The translations under genes were made by a program, and so were the position numbers. Positions 34,541 through 44,039 of a stretch of 64,000 nt of DNA are shown in pieces. This DNA is from Microvirga sp. Lineage in GTDB: Bacteria > Pseudomonadota > Alphaproteobacteria > Rhizobiales > Beijerinckiaceae. How positions within the stretch are numbered: position 1 is the stretch's first letter; each line of letters begins with the position of its first letter. The DNA is taken from contig JAPSLB010000004.1 in NCBI GenBank assembly GCA_031181145.1, positions 1-64,000 on the forward strand, in the 5' to 3' direction. The notes beneath the pieces are model-generated. The model was not told the origin of the DNA. It worked only from the letters and a program-made list of their open reading frames with translations, and ran no database searches.

Positions 34541-36463
34541 TCACGCCGACATGCCGCTTATTCCCCTGCTCTTCAGCGCGCTGCCGATCTCGTCGAGGAT
34601 CGCGGGATCGTCGATGGTGGCGGGCATGCCCCATGGGTCGCCGTCGGCGATCTTCTTCATGGTGCCGCGCAGGATCTTACCGGAGCGGGTCTTCGGCAGG
34701 CGCGGCACGGTGATCGCGAGCTTGAAGGCCGCCACGGGGCCGATCTTCTCGCGCACCAGACCGACCAGCTCCCTCTCGATCTCGGCAGACGTCTGCTGCG
34801 TACCGGATTTCAGCACCACGAAGCCGCAGGGCACCTCACCCTTGAGCGAGTCCCTCACGCCGATCACGGCGCATTCCGCAACCGCCGGATGGGAGGCCAG
34901 AACCTCCTCCATGCCGCCTGTCGAGAGGCGATGGCCCGCGACGTTGATGATGTCGTCCGTGCGTCCCATCACCCAGACGTAGCCGTCCTCGTCGATATAG
35001 CCCGCGTCCGACGTGTTGTAGTAGCCCGGATAGACGGAGAGGTAGGATTCCCTGAAGCGATCCTCCGCCTGCCAGAGGGTCGGCAGGGCGCCGGGCGGCA
35101 GCGGCAGCTTGATGACGATGGCCCCCATGGTGCCGGGCGGAACCGCCTTGCCGCCCTCGTCCAGAACCTCGACCGCGTAGCCCGGCAGAGGCATCGTGGG
35201 CGATCCGTGCTTGATCGGAAGTGCCCCGAGCCCCAGCGGGTTTCCGACCACGGGCCAGCCGGTCTCGGTCTGCCACCAATGGTCGACCACCGGCACCTGC
35301 AGGATGTCCTCGGCCCATTTCACCGTGTCGGGATCGGCCCGCTCGCCCGCAAGGAACAGGGCCCGGAAAGAAGAGATTTCGTATTTCTTCAGAAGATCCG
35401 CCTTCGAATCTTCCTTCTTGATGGCGCGGAAGGCGGTGGGCGCGGTGAACATCGTCACGACTCCATGATCGGAGATCACGCGCCAATAGGCGCCTGCGTC
35501 CGGCGTTCCCACGGGCTTGCCCTCGTAGAGGATGGCCGTGCAGCCGTGGAGCAAAGGGCCGTAGACGATGTAGGAGTGGCCGACCACCCAGCCGACGTCG
35601 GAGGCGGCCCAGAACACCTCCCCCGGCGCGACGCCGAAGAAGTTGCCCATGCTCCACTTGAGCGCGACCATGTGGCCGCCATTGTCGCGCACGACGCCCT
35701 TGGGCTTGCCGGTGGTGCCGGAGGTGTAGAGTACGTAGAGCGGATCGGTGGCGGCCACCGGCACGCAATCGGCCTTCTTGCCCGCGGCTTTGGCCTTCGC
35801 GATCTCCTGCGCCCAGTCGAGATCGCGCCCCTCGACGCGCGAGCATTCGAGCTGCGGGCGCTGATAGATCAGGCATGCATCGGGTTTGGAGGCGCAGAGC
35901 TGAATGGCCTCGTCGAGCAGCGGCTTGTAGGCGACTATCTTTGCGCCTTCGATGCCGCAGGAGGCGGAGAGGACGACCTTCGGCTTCGCATCGTCGATGC
36001 GGGTCGCCAGTTCCTTCGCGGCGAAGCCGCCGAACACCACGGAGTGGATCGCCCCGATTCGCGCGCAGGCCAGCATGGCGAAAGCGGCTTCCGGGATCAT
36101 CGGCATATAGACGATGACCCGGTCGCCTTTCTCGACGCCCATGTCCTGCAGCACGGCGGCGAGTGTCGCCACTTCGCCCTGCAATTCGGCGTAGGAGATG
36201 GTGCGCTTGGAATCCGTGACCGGGCTGTCGTAGATGATCGCCGCTTGGTCGCCGCGCGTTGCCATGTGCCGGTCGACGGCGTTGTGGCACGTGTTGCATT
36301 GTGCCCCGACGAACCATCGCCCATAGACCCCGGCCCCGGGATCGAAGATCCTGTCGGCTGGCTTGAACCAGTCGATCTCCTGGGCGGCCTCGCGCCAGAA
36401 CCCTTCGGGATCCGACTTCCAGCGCGCATAGACCTCATGGTAGCGGCTTTGGGTTGATGGCAT
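34541..36463 (-). CDS. prpE: Propionyl-CoA/acetyl-CoA synthetase (PrpE type)
   Basis: 640 residues. AMP-forming acyl-CoA synthetase with YTSGTTGKPKGV (P-loop), WWQTETGWPVVGNP, YYNTSDAGYIDEDGYVWVMG and the C-terminal RLPKTRSGKILR, whose Lys is the usual acetylation-control site. The N terminus YHEVYARWKSDPEGFWREA and the lack of an Acs-type extension favour PrpE over Acs. Substrate preference cannot be settled by eye. Divergent from the TauE-family gene. Confidence 0.9.
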   Translation of the reverse strand: MPSTQSRYHEVYARWKSDPEGFWREAAQEIDWFKPADRIFDPGAGVYGRWFVGAQCNTCHNAVDRHMATRGDQAAIIYDSPVTDSKRTISYAELQGEVATLAAVLQDMGVEKGDRVIVYMPMIPEAAFAMLACARIGAIHSVVFGGFAAKELATRIDDAKPKVVLSASCGIEGAKIVAYKPLLDEAIQLCASKPDACLIYQRPQLECSRVEGRDLDWAQEIAKAKAAGKKADCVPVAATDPLYVLYTSGTTGKPKGVVRDNGGHMVALKWSMGNFFGVAPGEVFWAASDVGWVVGHSYIVYGPLLHGCTAILYEGKPVGTPDAGAYWRVISDHGVVTMFTAPTAFRAIKKEDSKADLLKKYEISSFRALFLAGERADPDTVKWAEDILQVPVVDHWWQTETGWPVVGNPLGLGALPIKHGSPTMPLPGYAVEVLDEGGKAVPPGTMGAIVIKLPLPPGALPTLWQAEDRFRESYLSVYPGYYNTSDAGYIDEDGYVWVMGRTDDIINVAGHRLSTGGMEEVLASHPAVAECAVIGVRDSLKGEVPCGFVVLKSGTQQTSAEIERELVGLVREKIGPVAAFKLAITVPRLPKTRSGKILRGTMKKIADGDPWGMPATIDDPAILDEIGSALKSRGISGMSA

Positions 36464-36585
36464 GGCGTTTCCCCGTTGCTGTCACCGCATGAGACTTGTG
36501 TTTGCCATTGTGGTAGCAGGCAGCGCAGCCGTGGTCAGCGACGACTTTCGGCCAGTCGACTTTCGGCGAGTTCCCCGGGCTTCGA

Positions 36586-37344
36586 ATGATCACCAATCCC
36601 TTGTTCTATGCCGCCGCCATCCCGGCGGTCACCCTCCTGGGGCTTGCCAAAGGCGGCTTTTCGGGGCTCGGGCTTCTCTCGCTTCCCCTGATGGCGCTGG
36701 TAGTCTCGCCGGTGCAGGCGGCCGCCATCACACTGCCGATCCTGATCGTGCAGGATGTGGTCTCCGTCTGGGCGTACTGGCGAACCTGGGACAAGCGCAA
36801 CGTAGCGCTTCTGGTGGCAGGAGCGGTCGCCGGCATCCTCATGGGCTACCTTCTGGCGGCACAGGTGTCGGATGCGGCCATCAAGCTCGCCGTGGGCGTG
36901 ATCTCCATCTGCTTCGCCATTCGGCGGATGATCCTGGAGCGCAGCGCCACTCCACCGGACGCCGCGCCGGCCGACATGCCGCGCGGGCTGTTCTGGGGCT
37001 GGGTGACGGGCTTTACCAGCATGATCGCCCATGCGGGCGGACCGCCCTTCCAGATCTATGTGATGCCGCAGAAGCTGCCTCGAGACGTGTTCGTCGGCAC
37101 CGGCGCGGTTCTGTTTGCCATCCTCAACTGGATCAAGGTGCCGCCCTATATGGCGCTCGGACAGCTCACGTCCGAGAATCTGGCGACCGCAGCCGCCCTC
37201 TTCCCGGTAGCCATCGCCTCCACGTGGGCAGGCGTCCTGCTCGTGCGGCGGGTTTCGGGCCAGAGCTTCTACACTGCCGTATACTCGCTTCTGGTGCTGG
37301 TCGGCGGGAAGCTCGCCTATGACGGGGCAATCGCCCTCATCTGA
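36586..37344 (+). CDS. TauE/SafE-family sulfite or organosulfonate exporter
   Basis: 252 residues, about eight membrane helices. The TauE repeats are seen as LLGLAKGGFSGLGLLSLPLM and the matching FTSMIAHAGGPPFQIYVMP in the second half. The family exports small sulfur-containing anions; the substrate here is not known. Confidence 0.88.
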   Translation: MITNPLFYAAAIPAVTLLGLAKGGFSGLGLLSLPLMALVVSPVQAAAITLPILIVQDVVSVWAYWRTWDKRNVALLVAGAVAGILMGYLLAAQVSDAAIKLAVGVISICFAIRRMILERSATPPDAAPADMPRGLFWGWVTGFTSMIAHAGGPPFQIYVMPQKLPRDVFVGTGAVLFAILNWIKVPPYMALGQLTSENLATAAALFPVAIASTWAGVLLVRRVSGQSFYTAVYSLLVLVGGKLAYDGAIALI

Positions 37345-37353
37345 GTTACATCG

Positions 37354-37392
37354 CGAAAAAGCCGCCGCTCCTTGAAGGAGGCGACGGCTCTT
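37354..37392 (-). terminator. Terminator between TauE-family gene and DUF465 gene
   Basis: Outer stem AGCCG/CGGCT and inner CTCCTT/AAGGAG, followed on the minus strand by TTTTTCGC. It may serve both convergent genes. Confidence 0.75.
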
Positions 37393-37416
37393 GGTGGGAA
37401 TGCCGTAAAAGTGGTC

Positions 37417-37599
37417 TTAATGCACCGCCGTATCTGAGCTTCTCAGGCGGGCGATCTCGTCCTTCAGTTGGAGTTTTTTCCGCTTCAGCTCCGCGAGTCT
37501 CATGTCGTCCATGGCTGGTCTGTTGAGGGCGTCCTGGATCTCGCGTTCGAGAGCCCGATGCTTCCGTTCGAGCTCCGTCAGGTGATTCTGCAGCGGCAT
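37417..37599 (-). CDS. DUF465 (YdcH-like) small protein 1
   Basis: 60 residues from the ATG at 37599, with AGGAGGA upstream. Pattern HLTELERKHRALEREIQDAL, then MRLAELKRKKLQLKDEIARL, a helical hairpin of the DUF465 family, function unknown. It is divergent from a second DUF465 gene 266 nt away. Confidence 0.88.
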   Translation of the reverse strand: MPLQNHLTELERKHRALEREIQDALNRPAMDDMRLAELKRKKLQLKDEIARLRSSDTAVH

Positions 37600-37786
37600 G
37601 TCAGTTCCTCCTGTCTGATTACTGACAGGTATATTTTGCCAACCACAGTGTGGCGAGTCGAAGGCAAGAAGCCACAAAATCGAGAGTAGAAGATGCGCTC
37701 CTCGGCTTGCTCTCAGGGAGCCTTGGGAGCATAATTCCGCCCTCTCGCCGGATCCCTTGGCGCATCGTCGGAACCGAAGGTCCGCG

Positions 37787-37820
37787 GCAGCGAAAAGTGG
37801 TCCGGTTTTCTGCGCTAACG
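37787..37820 (+). repeat. Dispersed GAAAAGTGG repeat, copy 2
   Basis: GCAGCGAAAAGTGGTCCGGT followed by TTTCTGCGCTAAC, related to 17594-17629. It is flanked by two GATGCG/GCATCG half-palindromes (37763 and 37829). Confidence 0.5.
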
Positions 37821-37865
37821 ATGCGCTCGTCGCAAGAGAGCATCGGACATTTGGATCGATTTTCA

Positions 37866-38066
37866 ATGACCGAATTGGCTGAACTGGAAGCGGAATTGGC
37901 GCGCCTCAAGCAGGAGCACCGCGACCTCGACATGGCAATCGACGCTCTCGAGAGCATGATCGCCGGGGATCAGCTCCAGGTTCAACGCCTCAAGAAGCGG
38001 AAACTCGCCCTGAAGGATCAGATCATCCAGCTGGAAGACCAGCTCACACCCGACATCATCGCCTGA
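37866..38066 (+). CDS. DUF465 (YdcH-like) small protein 2
   Basis: 66 residues. [20 protein letters not shown] and [20 protein letters not shown] match DUF465. No clear Shine-Dalgarno. It shares the divergent gap with the first DUF465 gene, so the pair may be an old duplication. A GGCTGCG/CGCAGCC hairpin follows at about 38069-38094. Confidence 0.85.
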   Translation: MTELAELEAELARLKQEHRDLDMAIDALESMIAGDQLQVQRLKKRKLALKDQIIQLEDQLTPDIIA

Positions 38067-38163
38067 AAGGCTGCGCTTTCCCTCGGTCGCAGCCTTGCCT
38101 GCCGGGGACGCCTTCGTTATGTCCGGGTTTCGAACCCTTGGGCCTGAGAAGCCGGAGCACATC

Positions 38164-38655
38164 ATGGCGAGCGTCCCCGTTGCCATCATCATGGGCAGTC
38201 AGTCGGACTGGGCGACCATGCGCCATGCCGCCGAAACCCTCGACGCGCTCGGCGTCGCCTACGATGCCCGCATCGTCTCGGCTCACCGGACCCCCGACCG
38301 TCTGGTCGCCTTCGCCAAGGGCGCCAGGGCGGAAGGCTTCCAGGTGATCATCGCAGGCGCGGGCGGCGCGGCGCATCTTCCCGGCATGACCGCCTCCATG
38401 ACCCCCCTTCCCGTCTTCGGCGTTCCGGTGGAGTCGAAAGCCCTCTCGGGGCAGGACAGCCTTCTCTCCATCGTGCAGATGCCCGCCGGCATCCCGGTGG
38501 GGACGCTCGCCATCGGCAAGGCGGGGGCCGTGAACGCGGCGCTGCTCTCCGCCGCCGTTCTCGCCCTCCACGATCCCGCTCTGGCCGAACGGCTCGATGC
38601 TTGGCGCAAGCGCCAAAGCGACAGCGTAGCCGAACGCCCCTCCGACGAAGGCTGA
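38164..38655 (+). CDS. purE: 5-(carboxyamino)imidazole ribonucleotide mutase PurE
   Basis: 163 residues from the ATG at 38164, with GGAG upstream. Class I PurE motifs: [29 protein letters not shown] and [12 protein letters not shown]. It rearranges N5-CAIR to CAIR in purine synthesis. It is followed 6 nt later by purK, so the two form an operon. Confidence 0.97.
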   Translation: MASVPVAIIMGSQSDWATMRHAAETLDALGVAYDARIVSAHRTPDRLVAFAKGARAEGFQVIIAGAGGAAHLPGMTASMTPLPVFGVPVESKALSGQDSLLSIVQMPAGIPVGTLAIGKAGAVNAALLSAAVLALHDPALAERLDAWRKRQSDSVAERPSDEG

Positions 38656-38661
38656 AGACCC

Positions 38662-39741
38662 ATGATCCGTCCTGGCTGCACGATCGGTATTCTCGGTGGC
38701 GGGCAGCTCGGCCGCATGATGGCTCTGGCTGCGGCACAGCTCGGCCTGAAGGTGCATGTCTACGCCCCGGATGAGAACAGCCCCGCCTTCGACGTGGCGG
38801 CCGAGGTCACCATCGCCCCTTACGAGGACGAGGCGGCTCTGGTGCGCTTCGCCAGGGCCGTGGACGTGGTCACTTACGAGTTCGAGAACGTGCCGAGCGA
38901 GACCGCCTCGATCCTGAGCGCCCATACGCTGCTGGCACCCAATGCCCAGGCACTCGCCGTCTCACAGGACCGGTTCCTGGAAAAAACCTTTATCGCCGGT
39001 CTCGGCATCCCGGTCGCCCCTTTCGCGGCCTTCTCGGACGAGGCGGAACTGGCCGAGGCCGTCGGGCGGCTGGGGCGGCCCGCCGTGCTCAAGACCCGGC
39101 GCTTCGGCTATGACGGCAAGGGCCAGGTGATGATCCGGCCCGAGACCGACTTGACCGCCGCATGGGCCGAGGTGGGGCACGCCTCCGCCATCGTCGAGGG
39201 CTTCGTGCCCTTCGAGCGGGAGGTCTCGGTCGTGGCGGCCCGCACCGCCTTCGGAGCCTTCGCGGCCTATGATCTGTGCGCCAACGAGCACCGGCATCAT
39301 ATCCTCGACACCACGCGGGTCCCGGCGGGCGTCTCGGAGACGACCGAGGCCGAGGCCATGCGGATCGCCCGAACCATCGCCGATGCCCTGGACTACGTGG
39401 GCGTGCTCGCGGTGGAGCTGTTCCTGGTGACCGGAAACGGCCAGGAACACCTGGTGGTCAACGAGATTGCTCCCCGGGTGCACAATTCCGGCCACTGGAC
39501 TCTCGGCGGGGCCGTGACCTCCCAGTTCGAGCAGCATGTCCGGGCCGTCTGCGGCTGGCCCCTCGGGGCGGCCTCACGCCTGGGCCGCGTGGAGATGCGC
39601 AACCTTATCGGCCACGATGTGGATGAATGGGAGCGCATTTTGGCAGAGCCGGGCGCCCATCTGCACCTCTACGGCAAGGCCGAGGCCAGGGCAGGCCGCA
39701 AGATGGGCCATGTGACGAAGGTTTTTCCGGAGAAGGCTTGA
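38662..39741 (+). CDS. purK: 5-(carboxyamino)imidazole ribonucleotide synthase PurK
   Basis: 359 residues, ATP-grasp fold. Family motifs: [42 protein letters not shown] and [14 protein letters not shown]. It makes N5-CAIR from AIR, bicarbonate and ATP. 6-nt gap from purE. Confidence 0.97.
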   Translation: MIRPGCTIGILGGGQLGRMMALAAAQLGLKVHVYAPDENSPAFDVAAEVTIAPYEDEAALVRFARAVDVVTYEFENVPSETASILSAHTLLAPNAQALAVSQDRFLEKTFIAGLGIPVAPFAAFSDEAELAEAVGRLGRPAVLKTRRFGYDGKGQVMIRPETDLTAAWAEVGHASAIVEGFVPFEREVSVVAARTAFGAFAAYDLCANEHRHHILDTTRVPAGVSETTEAEAMRIARTIADALDYVGVLAVELFLVTGNGQEHLVVNEIAPRVHNSGHWTLGGAVTSQFEQHVRAVCGWPLGAASRLGRVEMRNLIGHDVDEWERILAEPGAHLHLYGKAEARAGRKMGHVTKVFPEKA

Positions 39742-39908
39742 ACCTTTCGGATTTGCCCGCGTTGTCATCCTGGCTCGGCGCTTTTGTCGGAAGGAACCCT
39801 GGACAGGCAAGGCTTCTTCTGCTATCGACGCCAGCCAATAGAGGTGCGCGTGACGCGCCTCGTTTTTCTTTTACACAATCGAAATGGCTCAAAATACGAG
39901 GAATTCGC

Positions 39909-40139
39909 GTGCAGGTTCTTGTCCGGGATAACAACGTCGATCAGGCGCTCCGCGCTCTCAAGAAGAAGATGCAGCGTGAGGGCATCTTCCGCGAGATGAA
40001 GCTCCGCGGCCACTACGAGAAGCCGTCTGAGAAGAAGGCCCGTGAGAAGGCCGAGGCCGTCCGCCGCGCCCGCAAGCTCATCCGCAAGCGCATGCAGCGT
40101 GAAGGCCTTCTGCCTTCCAAGCCGCGCCCCACTCGCTGA
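39909..40139 (+). CDS. rpsU: Small ribosomal subunit protein bS21
   Basis: 76 residues from the GTG at 39909, with GAGGA at good spacing. [20 protein letters not shown], then a highly basic helix with [14 protein letters not shown]. It is a late-joining small-subunit protein. The preceding 167-nt gap from purK shows no gene. A good terminator follows. Confidence 0.95.
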   Translation: MQVLVRDNNVDQALRALKKKMQREGIFREMKLRGHYEKPSEKKAREKAEAVRRARKLIRKRMQREGLLPSKPRPTR

Positions 40140-40183
40140 GATCTTGACGCAGGCCTTTTGAGGCTAGCCCATCGATTGTGAAG

Positions 40184-40222
40184 CAGCGCCCTCTGCGCCA
40201 GCAGGGGCGCTGTTTGCATTTC
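40184..40222 (+). terminator. Intrinsic terminator after rpsU
   Basis: CAGCGCCC and GGGCGCTG arms with a 13-nt loop followed by TTTGCATTT. Confidence 0.75.
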
Positions 40223-40260
40223 TAGGTCCGGCTCGGCTTCTCTAGGTCCGGCTTGGCTTC
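40221..40260 (+). repeat. 20-bp tandem duplication
   Basis: TCTAGGTCCGGCTCGGCTTC is followed at once by TCTAGGTCCGGCTTGGCTTC, 19 of 20 identical, in the rpsU-TPR gap. Confidence 0.9.
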
Positions 40261-40418
40261 GGGAGCCGGATCCCGGCGACCTTTTCACTCAGGCGCCTGA
40301 AGGCGGTCTGACTTTTTTCCTCTATGCTGCCTTGCTGTTGCCGTGTTTCACGGCTGTTAAGGTTTATTCGCTAAACCTCTCCCTCAACCGTATTGAGTTA
40401 AAGAAGTTGGAGACGAAG

Positions 40419-41285
40419 GTGATCGCCCCATCGATTCGCCGCTTTGCGCCCCTGAGCCTGGCCCTGACAGCCCTGAGTCTCGCCGCCTGCAGCACGATCG
40501 GGGGCGGTGCTCCCACCCAGCGGATCGCCGTGGTGGAAGAGGACACGCAGGGTACGAGCCAAGTGAACATCGCATCCCTCTCGGATGTCATCCAGCGCAA
40601 CCCGAACGACCCGGGCGCCTACAACACCCGCGGCGCGGCCTATGCCCGTATCGGCCGCTACAGCGACGCCATCACCGATTTCTCGAAAGCCATCCAGCTC
40701 GACTCCAACTACGCTCCGGCTTATACGAACCGCGCCCTGGCCCTGCGCCAGACGAACCGGAACGATCAGGCGCTGGCGGATTTCAGCCGCTCGATCCAGG
40801 CCGATCCGAATTACGGTCCGGCCTATATCGGCCGCGCCAATCTGCTGCGCGTCCAGGGGCGGTATCAGGAGGCCTTGAACGACCTGAACATGGCCACCCG
40901 CCTCCTGCCCGAATCGGCCGAGGCGCTGCACGCGCGCGGCCTGCTCTACCAGCGCCAGGGCATGCACCAGCAGGCGATCCTGGACTTCGACGCCACCATC
41001 GACCGCAACCCCTTCGTGGCGGCCCCCTACGCGGCCCGCGGCCAGAGCTACGTGGCGACGAACCAGTTCGACAAGGCCATCGAGGACTTCAACGCGGCGC
41101 TCAACGTCAACAACAGGGACGCCGATTCCTGGGCCTGGCGCGGCGTGGCGCTCGAGCGCAAGGGCGACCGCCAGCAGGCCATCGAGAGCTACCAGCGCGC
41201 GCTTGCCATCGACAGCTCGAACTCGGTGGCCCGCCAGGGCAGCTCCCGCCTCCAGGGTGGCGTAGCGGGCCTGTTCCGCAGCTAA
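40419..41285 (+). CDS. TPR-repeat lipoprotein
   Basis: 288 residues from a GTG at 40419, with GGAG seven bases upstream. This start gives a basic N terminus and a lipobox (LSLAACS), while the in-frame ATG at 40332 would bury the signal. About six TPR units follow (for example GRYSDAITDFSKAIQLDSNY). It resembles NlpI-type outer-membrane TPR lipoproteins that act as adaptors for cell-wall hydrolases; the partner here is unknown. Confidence 0.85.
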   Translation: MIAPSIRRFAPLSLALTALSLAACSTIGGGAPTQRIAVVEEDTQGTSQVNIASLSDVIQRNPNDPGAYNTRGAAYARIGRYSDAITDFSKAIQLDSNYAPAYTNRALALRQTNRNDQALADFSRSIQADPNYGPAYIGRANLLRVQGRYQEALNDLNMATRLLPESAEALHARGLLYQRQGMHQQAILDFDATIDRNPFVAAPYAARGQSYVATNQFDKAIEDFNAALNVNNRDADSWAWRGVALERKGDRQQAIESYQRALAIDSSNSVARQGSSRLQGGVAGLFRS

Positions 41286-41302
41286 GGGCCGGGGACAGCA
41301 GC

Positions 41303-41887
41303 GTGCATCTTGCCGCTCCCCGCCTGTGCGATATCGCCAGCATTCAATATCTTCTGGAAGCGCATGCGGACCTGCATGCGCTTCTTGCACATGTGGAAAG
41401 CCTCAATCTGCCGGATTGCTGGATCGGTGCGGGCTTCGTCCGAAACACAATTTGGGACGTGCTCCATGGCCGCGCCATCGATGCTTCACAGCTCAGCGAT
41501 ATAGACGTCGTCTACCTTGATCCCGCAGAGGCGAACGAGGAGCGGGATGCCGCCCTTGAGCGCCGGCTCCAAGTCCTGAAACCCGGCCTTTCCTGGCAGG
41601 TGAGGAACCAAGCCCGCATGCACCATCGCAATGGGGACGCGCCCTACCGGAGCACGCTTGATGCTATCGCACACTGGCCCGAAACCGCCACGGCTCTCGC
41701 CGCGCGAGCGATCCGTGGCCGCGTCGAAGTGATCGCTCCTCACGGCATCGAAGATCTCATCGGTCTGATCGTGAGGCCGACTCCTGCTTTCGCCCACAAG
41801 CTGCCCATTTATTGGGAGCGGATAAAGATTAAGCAATGGGCCGCTCGTTGGCCCAGGCTCACAATCCTGGCAACGCCAAGGAAGTAA
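41303..41887 (+). CDS. Nucleotidyltransferase family protein (DUF925/NTP_transf_6)
   Basis: 194 residues from a GTG at 41303. GAGFVRNTIWDVLHG and LSDIDVVYLDP supply the loop and metal-binding Asp pair of this family. The substrate is unknown. Convergent with the acetyltransferase gene, with an 8-nt gap. Confidence 0.82.
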   Translation: MHLAAPRLCDIASIQYLLEAHADLHALLAHVESLNLPDCWIGAGFVRNTIWDVLHGRAIDASQLSDIDVVYLDPAEANEERDAALERRLQVLKPGLSWQVRNQARMHHRNGDAPYRSTLDAIAHWPETATALAARAIRGRVEVIAPHGIEDLIGLIVRPTPAFAHKLPIYWERIKIKQWAARWPRLTILATPRK

Positions 41888-41895
41888 GGGCTCCC

Positions 41896-42375
41896 TCATA
41901 ATTCCTTCTTCAGGAACGACACGTAAGGCTCGAAGCCGAACTGCGTATAGGTGTGCACGGCGCGCTCGTTAGCCACGAGAGCGCCGATCATGAGGCGCTT
42001 CAGGCCCGCCTCCCGGGTGAGGCGCTCCGCCTCGTTGAGCAGCATCTGGCCGATCCCCCTGCCCCGCCATTCCGCGTGAACGATCAGGTCCGTCACCGTG
42101 CCGTGGCTGCGGACCTTGTCCGTCACGTAGGCCGCGTCCTGATCGAGCGAGAAGCCCATGGCGCCCACGGCAATGCCGTCATCCTCTGCAAGGACGATCC
42201 TCCCGTTGCGCCGGGCGAGCCGCATCATGAGCTCGTCGTAATAGGTACTGGCGGCATCGTAGTCCCGCCGCCGGTCGCCCACGAGTTCGGCCTCGAACAG
42301 GTTGAGCTGATGGATCAGCTCGACGACAGCGTCGCGGTCCTGGGGCAAGGCGGTGCGAAGGGTGATGGAGGGCAT
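41896..42375 (-). CDS. GNAT-family N-acetyltransferase
   Basis: 159 residues. The acetyl-CoA motif is VTDLIVHAEWRGRGIGQMLL, followed by GLKRLMIGALVANERAVHTY and FGFEPYVSFLKKEL. The substrate cannot be told. Confidence 0.9.
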   Translation of the reverse strand: MPSITLRTALPQDRDAVVELIHQLNLFEAELVGDRRRDYDAASTYYDELMMRLARRNGRIVLAEDDGIAVGAMGFSLDQDAAYVTDKVRSHGTVTDLIVHAEWRGRGIGQMLLNEAERLTREAGLKRLMIGALVANERAVHTYTQFGFEPYVSFLKKEL

Positions 42376-42439
42376 GAAGAGACTTCCGGCGTCACGCGTG
42401 TGGGGCCTTTAAAACAGCTTTCGAGCGTTTCGTCATGTC

Positions 42440-42485
42440 GTCTGACGCCATAGCCGGGACCTGCGGCACAGGACCGGTGATGACG
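42440..42485 (+). repeat. Half-unit of the palindromic intergenic repeat
   Basis: GACGCCATAGCCGGGACCTG followed by CGGCACAGGACCGGTGATGACG, a diverged partial copy directly upstream of the full copy at 42526. Confidence 0.5.
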
Positions 42486-42525
42486 CAGTGGAGGAGATGA
42501 CGAGGTGGGGAATGACACTCTCTCT

Positions 42526-42613
42526 CGTCATGGCCGGGCTCGTCCCGACCATTCCGATGGGGAGAAGCGCGACACTTCAGTCGAGCGGGATCACCGGCAC
42601 AAGGCCGATGATG
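42526..42613 (+). repeat. Bipartite palindromic intergenic repeat, copy 4
   Basis: CGTCATGGCCGGGCTCGTCC, then GACCATTCCGAT, a short middle, GGGATCACCGGCACAAGGCC and GATGATG. Same layout and orientation as 12471-12559. Confidence 0.75.
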
Positions 42614-42637
42614 CCGTGGGAGGGATGACGACCGGAA

Positions 42638-44035
42638 TCAGAGGCTCTTCAGGATCTCGTCCACTACCTTCTTGGCGTCGCCGAAGAGCATCATGGTGTT
42701 GTCGCGGAAGAACAGCTCGTTCTCCACGCCCGCATAGCCGGAGCCCATGCCGCGCTTGATGAACAGCACGGTCTTGGCCCTCTCCACGTCGAGGATCGGC
42801 ATGCCGTAGATCGGCGACGAGGGATCGGTCTTCGCGGCCGGGTTCGTGACGTCGTTGGCGCCGATCACGAAGGCTACGTCGGCCTGCGGGAACTCGCCAT
42901 TGATGTCCTCGAGCTCGAACACCTCGTCGTAGGGCACGTTGGCTTCCGCCAGCAGCACGTTCATGTGCCCCGGCATGCGGCCCGCCACCGGGTGAATGGC
43001 GTATTTCACCTCGACGCCTTCGGCTTTCAGTTCATCCGCCATCTCGCGCAGGGCATGCTGCGCCTGCGCCACCGCCATGCCGTAGCCCGGCACGATGATG
43101 ACCTTGGAGGCATTCTTCATGATGAAGGCGGCATCGTCCGCCGATCCCTGCTTCACGGGCCGCGTCTCGACCGCGCCTGCCACAGCACCCGCCGTCTCGC
43201 CGCCGAAGCCGCCGAGGATGACCGAGATGAAGGAGCGGTTCATGCCCTTGCACATGATGTAGGACAGGATCGCGCCCGAGGAGCCTACCAGCGCACCCGT
43301 GATGATGAGCGCGAGGTTGCCCAGGGTGAAGCCGATGCCCGCCGCCGCCCAGCCGGAATAGGAGTTGAGCATCGACACCACGACGGGCATGTCGGCGCCG
43401 CCGATGGGGATGATCAGCGTCACGCCCAGGACGAAGGACACCAGCACGATGAGCCAGAAAGCCGTGTGGCTCTCGGTGCGGATGAAGGCGACGAGCAGCA
43501 CCAGCAGCAGCAGTCCCAGGCCGACATTGATGAGGTGCCGGCTCGGCAGCAGGATCGGCTTGCCGGACATGCGCCCGTCAAGCTTCAGGAACGCGATCAC
43601 CGAGCCCGTGAAGGTGATGGCTCCGATCGCCACCCCGAGCCCCATCTCGAAGAGCGAACCGCCGTGGATCGTCCCCGGCGCGCCGATGCCGAAGGCCTGC
43701 GGCGCATAGAGAGCGCCCGCCGCCACCAGCACGGCGGCGAGGCCCACGAGGGAGTGGAAGGCGGCCACGAGCTGCGGCATGGCCGTCATGGGCACGCGCC
43801 GGGCAACGACCGCGCCGACTCCGCCGCCGATGGCGAGGCCGAGAACCACGAGGGCCCACCCCCCGAAGCCGCTCGGGGGGGAGACGAACAGGGTCGTCAG
43901 AATGGCGATTCCCATGCCCACCATGCCGAAGAGATTGCCCTGACGGGATGTGGTGGGATGGGACAGGCCGCGCAGCGCCAGGATGAACAGGACACCGGAG
44001 ACGAGATAGAGGATCGAGGCAAGATTCGCCGACAT
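42638..44035 (-). CDS. pntB: NAD(P) transhydrogenase subunit beta
   Basis: 465 residues. About eight or nine membrane helices (domain II) with GGADMPVVVSMLNSYSGWAA, then the NADP-binding domain III with VIIVPGYGMAVAQAQHALRE, HPVAGRMPGHMNVLLAEA and VIGANDVTNP. It uses the proton gradient to make NADPH from NADH. 4-nt gap from pntAB. Confidence 0.97.
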   Translation of the reverse strand: MSANLASILYLVSGVLFILALRGLSHPTTSRQGNLFGMVGMGIAILTTLFVSPPSGFGGWALVVLGLAIGGGVGAVVARRVPMTAMPQLVAAFHSLVGLAAVLVAAGALYAPQAFGIGAPGTIHGGSLFEMGLGVAIGAITFTGSVIAFLKLDGRMSGKPILLPSRHLINVGLGLLLLVLLVAFIRTESHTAFWLIVLVSFVLGVTLIIPIGGADMPVVVSMLNSYSGWAAAGIGFTLGNLALIITGALVGSSGAILSYIMCKGMNRSFISVILGGFGGETAGAVAGAVETRPVKQGSADDAAFIMKNASKVIIVPGYGMAVAQAQHALREMADELKAEGVEVKYAIHPVAGRMPGHMNVLLAEANVPYDEVFELEDINGEFPQADVAFVIGANDVTNPAAKTDPSSPIYGMPILDVERAKTVLFIKRGMGSGYAGVENELFFRDNTMMLFGDAKKVVDEILKSL

Positions 44036-44039
44036 GGCC

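Noticed and set aside
38118-38140. GGGTTTCGAACCC, like a tRNA T-loop
   Set aside because: No acceptor, D or anticodon stem can be built around it, and it lies in the purE leader.
40221-40260. Possible CRISPR repeat
   Set aside because: Only two directly adjacent units without spacers, and no cas gene in the window.
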